From the NCBI RefSeq assembly GCF_030548205.1, contig NZ_JAUORV010000011.1, forward strand, positions 62,001-126,000: a stretch of DNA of 64,000 nucleotides. The letters are read 5' to 3'. Positions 18,542 to 27,526 of the stretch are shown piece by piece; position 1 is the first letter of the stretch; each line of letters opens with the position of its first letter. The translations under genes were made by a program, and so were the position numbers. Under the pieces are notes generated by a model. That model saw only the letters and a list, made by a program, of their open reading frames with translations, ran no database searches and was not told where the DNA came from. This DNA comes from Aliiglaciecola sp. 3_MG-2023. Its GTDB lineage: Bacteria > Pseudomonadota > Gammaproteobacteria > Enterobacterales > Alteromonadaceae.

Positions 18542-19861
18542 TTACCATCTCTGTGGTAAATATTGGGTGAAATACAAGGGCATCACGATATTGGTTCGTT
18601 CTGAAGTTGATGAGCCTTGTGTGCCAGTTAACTTAAATGTTTTACTTGGTGCGCATTTTTCAATGTAGGACGCCAGCGATTTTGCTCTTGTACGTTTGCC
18701 ACTTTTTACTTCAACTGGGATGATACCTCCTTCATCTGTTGCCAAAATAAATTCGATTTCGGCGCGGGCGTCATTCCATGAATAACTTGGGTCAACGCCA
18801 ATGGCAGTGAGTTCCTGCTGCACAAAGTTTTCTGCCACATATCCTTTATAGTCATAGTTTTGTTGCTTTAACTCTTTATAGCTACTGCCCAGCATATGAT
18901 TGAGCAGGCCCACATCAAACATAAATAGCTTAACCATGTTCTCTTTTTTATAAGCCGCCAGAGGAGATTTCGGCAATCCTTCAATAGGATAGTTTGGCAA
19001 GGCTAAGCGGCAACAGTTAAGCCAATGAATCGCTGTTTCAAAATCGCTATAACGAGATTTACGCTCATGCACATGTTTAAATTTAAAACGTTTAACAGAC
19101 TCATCACTCACAAGTGATAGCTGCGCTGGAATGCTATTGAACACCGATTCAATCAGTGTGGCATCGACCTTGCCCGCGTACTTACCGAAGTCGCGGCGAT
19201 AACCTTCTACTAAATCGGCATGAATTTTAGTGACTCTTTCAACCCGATCTAAAATGCTTGAATCTTTAAACTGATACCAAGCAGAAACGGCTTCGGGCAT
19301 ACCACCGGTAAAAAAGTAGTCTGTTAGTTTATCCATCAATTTAGTGTGCGCCGCCGGTGTGCTTGCTTGACTATCAAATGCTTTGATCAGTGCCTGCTCG
19401 TTGGATGCGTATATAAATTCTTGGAAGGTCAGTGGTCGTAAATTGTATTGTTCTACCTTGCCCACAGGGAAGGTGTTGAGCAAACCAATGTTCGAACCGC
19501 TGGCTGCGACAAAATAGGACGGTGCTTTTTCGGCAAAATACTTAAGCGAAGTAACGGCACGTTCACATTCACCAATTTCATCTAAAATCAGCAGGTCGGT
19601 TTCTGGGTTGAACGCTTGGTTGGTTAACAACTCAATGTTCATTACTAACTCGACAGGTGACAGTGAGCCATCGAACGCTTCTTTGTAGGCAGGATTTTCA
19701 AGGAAGTCGATACGAAGGATGTTGGCAAAGGTGTTCCCAAACAACTCTTGCAGCAGATAGGTTTTACCTGTTTGTCTTGCGCCATCGATCAATAATGGCT
19801 TGCGCACAGATTGATTTTTCCATGCTATTAGGGCGTTGAGTAAGTTGCGCTGCATTGTCAT
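18542..19861 (-). CDS. AAA-type ATPase with DUF4143 C-terminal domain
   Basis: A 439-residue protein with Walker A GARQTGKT near residue 27, Walker B-like LLILDEIGE, and a C-terminal DUF4143 region that includes a nuclease-like segment (WNDARAEIEFIL...PVEVKSG, matching the D-ExK pattern of restriction-type folds). Many bacteria and archaea carry several such genes of uncertain function, often called archaeal-ATPase-like; roles in mobile elements or toxin-like systems have been suggested but not established. The ATG at 19861 lies about 45 bases after two tandem palindromes that probably control it. It appears monocistronic and may have been acquired horizontally. Confidence 0.88.
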   Translation of the reverse strand: MTMQRNLLNALIAWKNQSVRKPLLIDGARQTGKTYLLQELFGNTFANILRIDFLENPAYKEAFDGSLSPVELVMNIELLTNQAFNPETDLLILDEIGECERAVTSLKYFAEKAPSYFVAASGSNIGLLNTFPVGKVEQYNLRPLTFQEFIYASNEQALIKAFDSQASTPAAHTKLMDKLTDYFFTGGMPEAVSAWYQFKDSSILDRVERVTKIHADLVEGYRRDFGKYAGKVDATLIESVFNSIPAQLSLVSDESVKRFKFKHVHERKSRYSDFETAIHWLNCCRLALPNYPIEGLPKSPLAAYKKENMVKLFMFDVGLLNHMLGSSYKELKQQNYDYKGYVAENFVQQELTAIGVDPSYSWNDARAEIEFILATDEGGIIPVEVKSGKRTRAKSLASYIEKCAPSKTFKLTGTQGSSTSERTNIVMPLYFTQYLPQRW

Positions 19862-19904
19862 TTCCCGCCAATTAAGATTGTTAACCAGCCTATACTATAA
19901 CCTG

Positions 19905-19964
19905 TTTTACATTTTTACGCGCATAAAAGTGTGATATTTTACATTTTTATGCGCATAAAAGTGT
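19905..19964. promoter_or_regulatory. two tandem palindromic operator-like sites upstream of the DUF4143 ATPase gene
   Basis: Two 28-base near-identical direct repeats (19905-19932 and 19937-19964; one mismatch, period 32 bases) each contain a palindrome, TTTTATGC/GCATAAAA in the right copy (perfect 16 bases; 24 bases with one mismatched pair) and TTTTACGC/GCATAAAA in the left. On the minus strand a TATAGT-like -10 lies just downstream, so both sites would sit at or behind the -35 region. This is the expected arrangement for cooperative repressor or autoregulator binding; the regulator is unknown. Confidence 0.6.
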
Positions 19965-20003
19965 TTGGGTGATTATTTTACTCTTAATCCGGCGGCATTC
20001 ATA

Positions 20004-20058
20004 GTGAAACTATATTTTCAATATCATGATAAAAATGAAGCTATAGTTTCGCTTTTTT
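20004..20058 (+). terminator. AT-rich hairpin followed by T run, possible terminator or small RNA end
   Basis: Left arm GTGAAACTATA at 20004-20014 and right arm TATAGTTTCGC at 20042-20052 pair over 11 positions (one G-T), followed by TTTTTT. The 27-base loop itself contains the palindrome TATCATGATA. No plus-strand gene ends upstream, so what it would terminate is unclear; a short plus-strand transcript from the 19.9-20.0 kb region is possible. Confidence 0.4.
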
Positions 20059-20173
20059 CCGGTCCATTCGTATTAGGGCGGGAGCAGTGGACTGGTTAGA
20101 AAGCGATATCGACCAGAGGATTGAACCCCGCCGTATCGGTGATTCCAACTGATTGATTTGAAAGGGAAAATAA
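20059..20173. other. intergenic DNA without recognised feature
   Basis: This non-coding stretch contains GC-rich segments (GGGCGGGAGCAGTGG and ATTGAACCCCGCC) that are more structured than neighbouring intergenic DNA. I could not fold it into a tRNA or match a known element. It lies between the hairpin at 20004-20058 and the yicC terminator. Confidence 0.3.
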
Positions 20174-20210
20174 AAAAGCCCTGTATTTACAAGCAAATAA
20201 CAGGGCTTTT
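20174..20210 (-). terminator. rho-independent terminator of yicC
   Basis: Inverted repeat AAAAGCCCTGT (20174-20184) and ACAGGGCTTTT (20200-20210) with a 15-base loop. Read on the minus strand, a T run follows the stem, placing it about 27 bases after the yicC stop. Confidence 0.85.
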
Positions 20211-20236
20211 AAGACATTCTTGGACGGGTAAAAAAA

Positions 20237-21100
20237 TTATTCGATGTTTTGGATCTGTTCGCGCATTTGCTCAATCAAAACTTTCAGTTCTACTGCTGAT
20301 TGGGTGATGTCGGCGTGGATGGATTTTGAGCCTAGAGTGTTTGATTCGCGATTGAATTCTTGCATCATGAAGTCGAGTCGTCGGCCGCATGCACCGCCTT
20401 TTTTGAGGATTTTATGGGTTTCGCCTATGTGGGAGTTGAGTCTGTCGAGTTCTTCGGCAACGTCAACTTTTTGGGCTAGCATGATCATTTCTTGTTCGAC
20501 TCGGCTTGCTTCAAGTTCTATTTTTGCTTCTTCGAAACGGCTGAGTAGGCGGTCTTTTTGCCATGTGATAATTTCTGGCATTCTGGCGCTGACAATTTTC
20601 ACTTGTTCTTGAATACCATCGAGGCGTTGTTCGATCATTTCTTTTAAGTTAACACCTTCAGCCGCGCGCGCTTGGATGAAATCATCTAGAGTGGTATCAA
20701 ATCCTTTCATAATATCGGTTTGAATGCTGTCCATATCGGTTTCTACAGTGGCGATTACGCCAGGCCAGCGTAGGATATCGACGGGGTTTACACCGCTTGA
20801 TTGACCGTGTGATTGTACCCAGTCAGCGGCCTTTAAAAGTTGTTTAGCGAGATCTTCATTGAGGCTTAATTCGCCTGCCGCTGCGTCGTTTGGAATATAG
20901 CGCAATGCACATTCCACTTTTCCGCGCTGTAGGCGTTTTCTGAAGCGTTCGCGGAGCATTGGTTCGAGCGAACGAAATTGCTCTGGAAGGCGGAAAAAGG
21001 TTTCTAAGTAGCGTTGATTTACCGAACGAATTTCCCAGATTGCGGTGCCCCATTCTGCTTTTATTTCGTTACGGGCAAATGCGGTCATGCTGTATATCAT
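20237..21100 (-). CDS. yicC: YicC-family endoribonuclease
   Basis: A 287-residue protein, the same length as E. coli YicC, starting with the characteristic MIYSMTAFAR and ending with SKSIHADITQSAVELKVLIEQMREQIQNIE. The C-terminal DUF1732 region has the conserved GGACGRRLDFMMQEFNRE segment. YicC proteins are metal-dependent RNA endonucleases implicated in sRNA (RyhB) turnover with PNPase in E. coli. Its divergent neighbour here is rph, another RNA-processing enzyme, as in many gammaproteobacteria. The ATG at 21100 has an AGGAAT binding site. Confidence 0.96.
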   Translation of the reverse strand: MIYSMTAFARNEIKAEWGTAIWEIRSVNQRYLETFFRLPEQFRSLEPMLRERFRKRLQRGKVECALRYIPNDAAAGELSLNEDLAKQLLKAADWVQSHGQSSGVNPVDILRWPGVIATVETDMDSIQTDIMKGFDTTLDDFIQARAAEGVNLKEMIEQRLDGIQEQVKIVSARMPEIITWQKDRLLSRFEEAKIELEASRVEQEMIMLAQKVDVAEELDRLNSHIGETHKILKKGGACGRRLDFMMQEFNRESNTLGSKSIHADITQSAVELKVLIEQMREQIQNIE

Positions 21101-21175
21101 GGGAATTCCTCGGTAATTTAAAGTTTTAATGCTGGCATAGTTTACGCCTTATTAACACAATCCGCAGTGTTTTTT

Positions 21176-21244
21176 GTAGCGTGGTCTTTAGGCCATGGGG
21201 TTTAAATATCAATTAAACCCTCGGGGCTAAAGCGCCCGACTACA
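21176..21244. repeat. long imperfect inverted repeat (REP/BIME-like)
   Basis: Arms of about 31 bases, from TGTAGCGTGG to GGGGTTTAA on the left and TTAAACCCTC to CGACTACA on the right, flank a 7-base centre. The right arm contains CGGGGCTAAAGCGCCCGACTA, the same core as the element at 22962-22984. This is the pattern of a dispersed extragenic palindrome. It sits in the yicC-rph gap, where it could also affect transcripts of both genes. Confidence 0.6.
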
Positions 21245-21328
21245 GGTTTGGGATTTATTTCATTGCTAACTGCAACATTTGGTGGAGTTACTGTATAATC
21301 CTGCGCCATATCAATTAGGAGTATAAAA

Positions 21329-22042
21329 ATGCGTCCAAGTGGAAGAACTGCCAGTCAAATCCGTCCTGTTACTATTACTCGCCAGTTTACCTGTCATGCT
21401 GAAGGTTCGGTGTTGGTTGAATTTGGTAATACCAAAGTTATCTGTAACGCTACCGTTGAAGAAGGTGTGCCGCGCTTTATGAAAGGCAAGGGTAAAGGTT
21501 GGATAACTGCTGAGTACAGCATGCTTCCACGCTCTACCCATACTCGCTCAGGTCGTGAAGCGGCTCGTGGTAAGCAAGGTGGGCGTACTTTAGAGATTCA
21601 ACGTTTAATTGCTCGCTCTTTACGCGCAGCCGTTGATTTAAAATTGTTGGGTGAGAATACGATTACCCTAGATTGCGACGTTATTCAGGCTGATGGTGGT
21701 ACTCGTACCGCGTCTATTACCGGAGCATGTGTTGCTCTAGTTGATGCTTTAACTTATATGCGCAGCAAAGGTATTTTAAAAGCGAATCCGCTTAAGTTTA
21801 TGATTGCCGCGTTATCTGTGGGTGTTTATAAAGGTAACGCTATCGCTGATCTAGAGTACTTGGAAGACTCTGATGCTGAAACAGACATGAACGTGGTGAT
21901 GACTGAAACTGGCAAGTTAATTGAAGTTCAAGGTACTGCCGAAGGCGAACCTTTCAGTTTTGACGAAATGAGCGAAATGCTTGAGTTGGCGAAACATGGT
22001 CTTCGTGAGTTATTCGATGAACAAAAGAGCGCATTAAATTAA
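21329..22042 (+). CDS. rph: ribonuclease PH
   Basis: A 237-residue phosphorolytic 3'-to-5' exoribonuclease that trims tRNA precursors. The RNase PH signature is clear: [14 protein letters not shown] at the N-terminus, [32 protein letters not shown] (the phosphate and RNA-binding segment) and [20 protein letters not shown]. Full length compared with E. coli homologues (about 238). AGGAG lies before the ATG. pyrE begins 18 bases after the stop, so the rph-pyrE order of enterobacteria is conserved. I see no pyrE attenuator hairpin in the short gap. Confidence 0.98.
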   Translation: MRPSGRTASQIRPVTITRQFTCHAEGSVLVEFGNTKVICNATVEEGVPRFMKGKGKGWITAEYSMLPRSTHTRSGREAARGKQGGRTLEIQRLIARSLRAAVDLKLLGENTITLDCDVIQADGGTRTASITGACVALVDALTYMRSKGILKANPLKFMIAALSVGVYKGNAIADLEYLEDSDAETDMNVVMTETGKLIEVQGTAEGEPFSFDEMSEMLELAKHGLRELFDEQKSALN

Positions 22043-22060
22043 GAACGGGTTAGTAAAAAC

Positions 22061-22702
22061 ATGCAAGATTATCAAAAAGCATTTATTGAATTCGCCCTTG
22101 CCCGCGAGGTTTTAAAGTTTGGTGAATTTACCTTGAAATCAGGACGAAAAAGCCCTTACTTTTTTAATGCTGGCTTGTTCAACACTGGAAACGATTTGGC
22201 TAAGTTAGGACAATATTACGCCCAAGCGTTAATAGATTCTGGCATTGAATATGATGTGTTGTTTGGTCCTGCTTATAAAGGTATTCCTATTGCTACCACC
22301 ACCGCGGTTGCCTTGGCTGACAAACACAACATCGATACGCCTTATTGCTTTAACCGCAAAGAAGCGAAAGATCATGGTGAAGGTGGTACTTTGGTGGGCA
22401 GTCCTTTGAGTGGCAGAGTTATGCTGGTGGATGATGTGATCACCGCAGGCACTGCTATTCGTGAATCCATGCAGCTTATTGATGCTCAGGGCGCAAACCT
22501 CGCGGGTGTCTTGATTGCATTGGATCGTCAGGAAAAAGGCAAAGGTGAGCTGTCTGCTATTCAAGAGGTTGAGCGTGATTTTGGTACACAAGTGGCTTCA
22601 ATTATCTGCTTAGCCGATTTGGTGGAGTACTTGAAGGACCAGCCAGAGATGGCTGTGCATTTGAAGAATATTGAACAATATCGGCAGGACTATGGGATCT
22701 GA
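22061..22702 (+). CDS. pyrE: orotate phosphoribosyltransferase
   Basis: A 213-residue enzyme of UMP synthesis that joins orotate to PRPP. It has the catalytic loop [13 protein letters not shown] and the PRPP-binding motif [13 protein letters not shown]. Length matches E. coli PyrE (213). It follows rph by 18 bases and its last 11 bases overlap the tusA-like gene, so the three genes probably share a transcript. Confidence 0.98.
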   Translation: MQDYQKAFIEFALAREVLKFGEFTLKSGRKSPYFFNAGLFNTGNDLAKLGQYYAQALIDSGIEYDVLFGPAYKGIPIATTTAVALADKHNIDTPYCFNRKEAKDHGEGGTLVGSPLSGRVMLVDDVITAGTAIRESMQLIDAQGANLAGVLIALDRQEKGKGELSAIQEVERDFGTQVASIICLADLVEYLKDQPEMAVHLKNIEQYRQDYGI

Positions 22703-22952
22703 TTTTTCAGTTCCACAAGAGTTCTCAGCTGATTATCACCTGGACGCCCTTGGCCTGAGGTGTCCAGAGCCAGTTATGATGGTCAGAATGAAAGTGCGCA
22801 AGATGCAAGAAGGTGAGTCATTGAGCGTTATTGCCGATGACCATTCTACAACCCGAGATGTGCCGAGTTTTTGTCGGTTTATGGGTCATACCTTGGTGCG
22901 TTCCCATACCGAATCCGCCCCCTATATTTATTTAATCCGCAAAGGCATTTAG
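22692..22952 (+). CDS. tusA: TusA-family sulfur carrier protein
   Basis: An 86-residue protein from the ATG at 22692, which overlaps the end of pyrE by 11 bases; an upstream TTG at 22671 is less likely. It carries the family motif [17 protein letters not shown] with the persulfide-carrying Cys, and the fold pattern [18 protein letters not shown]. TusA passes sulfur from IscS to TusD for 2-thiouridine modification of tRNA, and related proteins have other sulfur-transfer roles. Both length and motif fit TusA. Whether this is the main TusA of the genome cannot be told here. Confidence 0.9.
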   Translation: MGSDFSVPQEFSADYHLDALGLRCPEPVMMVRMKVRKMQEGESLSVIADDHSTTRDVPSFCRFMGHTLVRSHTESAPYIYLIRKGI

Positions 22953-22961
22953 TTTATATTT

Positions 22962-22984
22962 CCGGGGCTAATGCCCCGACTAAG
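22962..22984. repeat. short palindromic repeat (REP-like), second copy
   Basis: Perfect stem CGGGGC/GCCCCG (22963-22968 and 22973-22978) in CCGGGGCTAATGCCCCGACTA, matching the right arm of the inverted repeat at 21176-21244. It lies between the convergent tusA and methyltransferase genes and may double as a weak terminator. Confidence 0.55.
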
Positions 22985-23012
22985 TTATATCATTTCAAAA
23001 TTGGCGCTGAAA

Positions 23013-23780
23013 TTATTCTGGTTTACGGAATTTAATGGTCCAGCGGTCGGTGTTGCCGGTTACTGATTTTGCGCCTACTTCATATTCTAACTCATCGTCT
23101 TCACGATAATGTAGGTCGCTATAATCTACAAATTCAAATCCAGCTTCGATAATTTCTTTAATAGCCAATACAGGATCAACACGTCTGCCGTTTGAACTGT
23201 TTGCTGGCTCCATATGGCGCGCAGTGTGATCAACAACTGCATAGATTCCACCAGGCTTCAATGCTTCAAACGCTGCAACATTCATCGCTTTGCGGCCTTC
23301 TTCTGAAAAGTTGTGGTAATTTCTGAAGGTAAGCACCATATCAAGATCGTCAACGCCGAATGAATCTAAATCTAATGAATAAAAGCGCGCTCCGTCTTTA
23401 CGATACAGCTTTGCATCTTCAGCGATAATATTCATTTTTTCAAAACCTGGCTGATTACTTAGTGACTTTTTAATATTGCCAGTGCCAATAGCAGCATAAT
23501 ATTCGCCTTTATCATGCACTACTGGAGCAAGGATTTTGGTGTACCAACCACCTCCAGGTAACAATTCAAGTATCCGCATGTCAGGTTCAAGGCCAAAGAA
23601 TTCCAAAGTTTCAACAGGCTTTCTGTTGCGGTCCCGCTCTTTCTCTGCCTCTGTTCTGACATCTGATTTCATCGCTGACTTGATCAAATCGCCCACTTCG
23701 TGATGGGCGGCCAATGAAGGTAGACTCGCCGTTAACCCTAGGGTAGTGAGCAAAGCAATAGCTGTTGAACGTAATTTCAT
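23013..23780 (-). CDS. exported methyltransferase-like protein
   Basis: A 255-residue protein. The ATG at 23780 is preferred over an ATG 12 bases upstream because GGAG lies 7 bases before it. A signal peptide (hydrophobic core LLTTLGLTAS, cleavage near SLAAHH) precedes a Rossmann-like class I methyltransferase fold with motif I as ILELLPGGGWYTKILAP and a later MVLTFRNYHNF segment. A SAM-dependent enzyme outside the cytoplasm would lack cofactor, so it may bind another ligand or have another role. Similar exported methyltransferase-like proteins occur in marine Alteromonadales, but no function is known to me. Confidence 0.85.
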   Translation of the reverse strand: MKLRSTAIALLTTLGLTASLPSLAAHHEVGDLIKSAMKSDVRTEAEKERDRNRKPVETLEFFGLEPDMRILELLPGGGWYTKILAPVVHDKGEYYAAIGTGNIKKSLSNQPGFEKMNIIAEDAKLYRKDGARFYSLDLDSFGVDDLDMVLTFRNYHNFSEEGRKAMNVAAFEALKPGGIYAVVDHTARHMEPANSSNGRRVDPVLAIKEIIEAGFEFVDYSDLHYREDDELEYEVGAKSVTGNTDRWTIKFRKPE

Positions 23781-23905
23781 TCTTTTCTCCATGTATTTGT
23801 TTGATTACTTAATGGTTTACGGTTTTATTGTTTCTTTTAATTAGAGACCCGAGCACAACCAATATTCATTCCGGAAGTTTGAAAAAAGATGCTCCAGCCT
23901 ATTGT

Positions 23906-25213
23906 TTACTGTTTATGGACAAAAACTTCGCCGTTTTTCATTACAAAGTCGATATCTTGCATCTCTTTTATGTCATTTAGTGGGTCGCCTTTAACGGCAA
24001 CCATATCGGCAAATTTACCTACTTCTATGGTTCCTAAATTATCTAATTCATTGAGTAATTTTGCACCGTGATAAGTTGCACTGCGTATGGCTTCTATTGG
24101 CTTCATGCCTGCCTCAACCATGAGCACAAATTCTAGACCGTTGTCGCCATGGGCTGATACACCAGAGTCTGTGCCAAATGCGATTTTGACACCAGATTTA
24201 TAGGCATTTGCAAAGGTTTGTTGAATCAACGGACCAATTTGTGCTGCTTTAGGACGGACTAAGTCAGGAAAGAAACCGTCAATTTTTGCTTTCTCAGCCA
24301 CCCAATCGCCTGCCATGATGGTGGGAACATAGTAAGTATTATGTTTCTTCATGAGTTTGAAGATTTCTTTATCCATGTATGTACCGTGCTCAATGGAGGT
24401 CACGCCAGCTAATATTGCTCTTCGCATGCCTTCTTTGCCATGGGCATGCACCGCTATTGTCATGCCATAGTCTTTAGCTGTATCCACAATAGCTTTCAAT
24501 TCGTCGTCCATGAATTGCGGATTTTGGCCGCTTTTTGCCACTGATAAAACGCCACCGGTGGCGGTAATTTTTATCAGGTCCGCACCGTCTTTATAGCGTT
24601 GTCTAACGGCTTTTCTAGCTTCAGCAACACCATTAATGACGCCTTCCTCTGGGCCTAAGTCACGACGAATGATTTTGGCTTGACCATTGGTTGCATCTGC
24701 ATGTCCGCCTGTTGTGGCGATGGGCATTGCTGCGGTGAATATCCGTGGGCCGGGGATCTTTTCACTATTAATGGCATTGCGCAACGCTACGGTTTCGTTA
24801 TAGCCATCTCCTAGATTGCGTATTGTAGTAAAGCCGGCATCTAAGGTTTTTTTAGCATAGACCACCCCTTTGATGGCAAAATCTGCTTCGTTTAAAACAA
24901 AGCCTTCCATGTATGTGCTAGGGCCTTCAAATTGACTGCTTATATGGGTATGCATGTCCATCAAGCCGGGCATTAGGGTGTACTGTGATAAATCGATGAC
25001 TTCATCATCGTCGCCTGCTGCTGTGAAGCCCTTGTCTATTCGACTGATTTTATTGTCCTCAACAATAACCGACATCTTATTTTTTACATCGTCAGTATCT
25101 GCGCCAATGAGCTTTCCCGCATGAATTATGGTGGCTGCATGACTAAGATTAAGTGTTGCTGTAGTAAGAAGTAGAAAAGAGGTTTTTATAAATAGAGCGT
25201 TACGGCTAAACAT
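23906..25213 (-). CDS. exported amidohydrolase (imidazolonepropionase/prolidase-like)
   Basis: A 435-residue metal-dependent hydrolase with a signal peptide ending near NLSHA, so periplasmic. Amidohydrolase motifs are in order: MDMHTHIS (metal HxH), LIKITATGG (likely carbamylated Lys), [20 protein letters not shown] and FGTDSG (final Asp). This resembles the exported Xaa-Pro or Xaa-Arg dipeptidase-like amidohydrolases of environmental bacteria. The ATG at 25213 is preferred because AGGGA lies 7 bases before it. It is oriented like the methyltransferase-like gene downstream; the 125-base gap allows but does not prove co-transcription. Confidence 0.9.
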   Translation of the reverse strand: MFSRNALFIKTSFLLLTTATLNLSHAATIIHAGKLIGADTDDVKNKMSVIVEDNKISRIDKGFTAAGDDDEVIDLSQYTLMPGLMDMHTHISSQFEGPSTYMEGFVLNEADFAIKGVVYAKKTLDAGFTTIRNLGDGYNETVALRNAINSEKIPGPRIFTAAMPIATTGGHADATNGQAKIIRRDLGPEEGVINGVAEARKAVRQRYKDGADLIKITATGGVLSVAKSGQNPQFMDDELKAIVDTAKDYGMTIAVHAHGKEGMRRAILAGVTSIEHGTYMDKEIFKLMKKHNTYYVPTIMAGDWVAEKAKIDGFFPDLVRPKAAQIGPLIQQTFANAYKSGVKIAFGTDSGVSAHGDNGLEFVLMVEAGMKPIEAIRSATYHGAKLLNELDNLGTIEVGKFADMVAVKGDPLNDIKEMQDIDFVMKNGEVFVHKQ

Positions 25214-25308
25214 CAAGGAGTCCCTGCCAATATTGGATGAAGTATCAACATTAGGTTAATTTATCAAACAGGTCAAAAGTAGCGCCTAAAATAAGTGTAA
25301 ACTTTTGT

Positions 25309-25845
25309 TTAAAATGTGCCTAAGGTAAAGTTGTAGTCTCCACTGTTAAGTTGCAACTGCCGAACGCCTTCTACTGTGACCTCCTCGGCTAATTCAATAA
25401 GTTGATAATACACATTTTGATGCAAGCGAGCCCACAGGTTGCGCCTTACTTTAACATAGGGGAGCATGGCTTGAGTTGCAGCGTCTTGGCGTATTTCAAC
25501 GGGGTTATCACTACTGACTACAAAGTTATCGTCAGTTTGGGTGCTAAAAGTGAGTAAGTCTTCTTGTTTGTCCCACTGAGTGATTATGAAAGGCACATCA
25601 TCAACTTTGATCCGCACCTTTTCCACAGGCGTTACTAAAAAATACTCGTCTTGATCTTTACGTAAAACGCTAGCAAAGAGTTTCACTAGCGGTTTACGTC
25701 CAATGGGTGTGCCCATATAAAACCAGCTTCCATCATGCTTGATGTGAATATCAATATCGCCACAAAAATCAGGATCCCACTTTTCTACCGGTGGAATTTT
25801 ACCTTGTTGTTGGGCTAGTTGGTTTTGTAATTCAGACAAATCCAT
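25309..25845 (-). CDS. DUF1285 domain protein
   Basis: A 178-residue cytosolic protein matching DUF1285 (PPVEKWDPDFCGDIDIHIKHDGSWFYMGTPIGRKPLVKLFASVLRKD region and PYVKVRRNLWARLHQNVYYQL near the C-terminus). The family is common in gammaproteobacteria and its function is not established. It lies 36 bases downstream of the DUF3014 gene in the same direction, so the two likely form an operon. Confidence 0.88.
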   Translation of the reverse strand: MDLSELQNQLAQQQGKIPPVEKWDPDFCGDIDIHIKHDGSWFYMGTPIGRKPLVKLFASVLRKDQDEYFLVTPVEKVRIKVDDVPFIITQWDKQEDLLTFSTQTDDNFVVSSDNPVEIRQDAATQAMLPYVKVRRNLWARLHQNVYYQLIELAEEVTVEGVRQLQLNSGDYNFTLGTF

Positions 25846-25881
25846 TAGATAGTCACCCTATCAATCTTCGGAAACCCCTTG

Positions 25882-26727
25882 TTACTGAAGTGCATCTCGT
25901 ACTTCCCGCAATTTAGCTTTGATGCGACGCATGTTTTCTGGGCCAGTTCTTAGCAATTGCTTCTGCACCGAAGTTAAATTTTCCAAGCGTTCATCGGCAA
26001 ATTTGTACATTACGCTGTCGGTATAAACCTCAATTGGCACGGGAACCTCAGGGGTATCCAACAGATGATTAATGGCATCCATTAACACATAAGTAAAATC
26101 GTCATCGGGATCACCAATTTCAGCGTAAATATCGGAAATTGTAGGTTTATAGGTTTCGTAAAGTGAAATTAACGCGTTGGTATCCATGGAATCTAAGGTT
26201 TCCACATAGGGTGTGTATCGTTTAAAGCTAGCCGCATCAATAAAACTCTTGTCAGACTGCTCATACACTCGAAACTTTTGATCCGGTGGCACTATAACCT
26301 GATGATTGGTTGCAATATCGTGATTAGCCGCGTTTTCCGTTAACACAACGAAGCGTCTAAGTAGGTCATCATTCACCAATAAACTCGCAGCAGCTTCATA
26401 ATCCGCTAAACTGATGATGGATGTTTTGACTGCTGCATCGCTAGTGTCAATTGGCTCCGGAATCGGCTCGGGGGGCGGTAAATCAACAATAACCGGCTCT
26501 TCCTCTAAGGTTTCCCCTTCATCTTCAACAGCGTACTCGTCGAATTCTGGTTGTTCTTCAACCTCTACAATTGGATCGGGGATCGGGGTTTCAATGATTG
26601 GCTCAGGGAGTTCTTCAGTGTCATTACTGCCGCTAAAAGCAAAATAACCTATTACTAAAACACAGATCACAATCACTGCTAAAATAATGTGCGGCTTGAT
26701 GGATTTGGGGTTTGATTCGTCAGTCAT
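25882..26727 (-). CDS. DUF3014 domain membrane-anchored protein
   Basis: A 281-residue protein with a short cytosolic N-terminus, one transmembrane helix (about 12-30), a strongly acidic Pro/Glu-rich linker (about 34-95) and a C-terminal DUF3014 domain (LVNDDLLRRFVVLTENAANHDIA onward). The domain would be periplasmic. Function is not established. It is first in a probable two-gene operon with the DUF1285 gene. The repetitive acidic linker produces a long but meaningless open frame on the opposite strand. Confidence 0.85.
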   Translation of the reverse strand: MTDESNPKSIKPHIILAVIVICVLVIGYFAFSGSNDTEELPEPIIETPIPDPIVEVEEQPEFDEYAVEDEGETLEEEPVIVDLPPPEPIPEPIDTSDAAVKTSIISLADYEAAASLLVNDDLLRRFVVLTENAANHDIATNHQVIVPPDQKFRVYEQSDKSFIDAASFKRYTPYVETLDSMDTNALISLYETYKPTISDIYAEIGDPDDDFTYVLMDAINHLLDTPEVPVPIEVYTDSVMYKFADERLENLTSVQKQLLRTGPENMRRIKAKLREVRDALQ

Positions 26728-27106
26728 TTTCTTTCCTAAATTACACGCAACCAGATAATATTATGACAAGCTAGGAAGCAAATCGTTGAATTATTTTAAC
26801 TAAAGTCCACAAATTGTTTATCTTTTGCTGCCAAACTACCTATGGCCTAAGTCATTCCCTGGCTAATTAAAGTGAGAATTTCCTAAACCTATTTTTAAAA
26901 ATAAACACACATTAGATACTACTACTTCCAAATCTCATGTCACTATTTGTTTCTACTATTTTGATTGGGATCTAGCAGGAAATTTCAAGGCATGTCTGTT
27001 TTATCAGTGTACTCAGGTTAGTGACTCCAAGTTCTTGCATGAACCAATCACTGCTATCACCCGTACAAAATAGCACTCTTCAAACCTATCTTGAGATAAG
27101 CTAAAG
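26728..27106. other. intergenic region, divergent promoters expected
   Basis: 379 AT-rich non-coding bases between the DUF3014 gene (minus) and a small unknown gene (plus). Promoters for both should lie here. I see no strong hairpin, repeat or small ORF with a convincing ribosome binding site. Confidence 0.4.
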
Positions 27107-27409
27107 ATGAAATTCGAATACCAACAATTAATTAATCAGAAACAAATTATAGATGAACTAGAGTTGCAGTCATTTGAGATGAATATTTACTTGCTTAAGC
27201 TGCACGTTGGCAATAATCAGGGAATGTTATATGAAAACGGTCAGTTAATGCGTTTCCACAGCACCCAACAAGTTCGTGACGCTTTTGCTGAATTTACGGT
27301 ACTTAGGTCTGTTATGGTGCATGATTCACCCTATGATGAGATGATTGGCAATCCTCCAAAAACAGAAACAAATCTGAAAATGCCATTTTCCATGCAACAA
27401 CCTTACTAA
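27107..27409 (+). CDS. small conserved-looking protein (possibly DUF6482)
   Basis: A 100-residue soluble protein. The stretch from SFEMNIYLLKLHVG to MLYENGQLMRFHSTQQVRDAF is like DUF6482, a small family of unknown function in Pseudomonas and marine gammaproteobacteria; this match is from memory and is tentative. It has its own upstream region and a 117-base gap before gloA. Confidence 0.65.
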   Translation: MKFEYQQLINQKQIIDELELQSFEMNIYLLKLHVGNNQGMLYENGQLMRFHSTQQVRDAFAEFTVLRSVMVHDSPYDEMIGNPPKTETNLKMPFSMQQPY

Positions 27410-27526
27410 AAGATTGAATAATCAAAATCACCCACCATACTATATGACCAGCCAATCATGACTAAGATGTCTGGATTGGCCTAATCGATTACACAAGCTT
27501 AACCTTACTCAAGAGGCAAATTTTTC

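Noticed and set aside
20061-20160. tRNA-like words (GGTTCAATCC on the minus strand)
   Set aside because: No acceptor stem, D arm or anticodon arm could be paired around them.
26414-26647. Ser/Gly-rich frame opposite the DUF3014 gene
   Set aside because: It is the antisense of the acidic Pro/Glu linker and has low-complexity composition.
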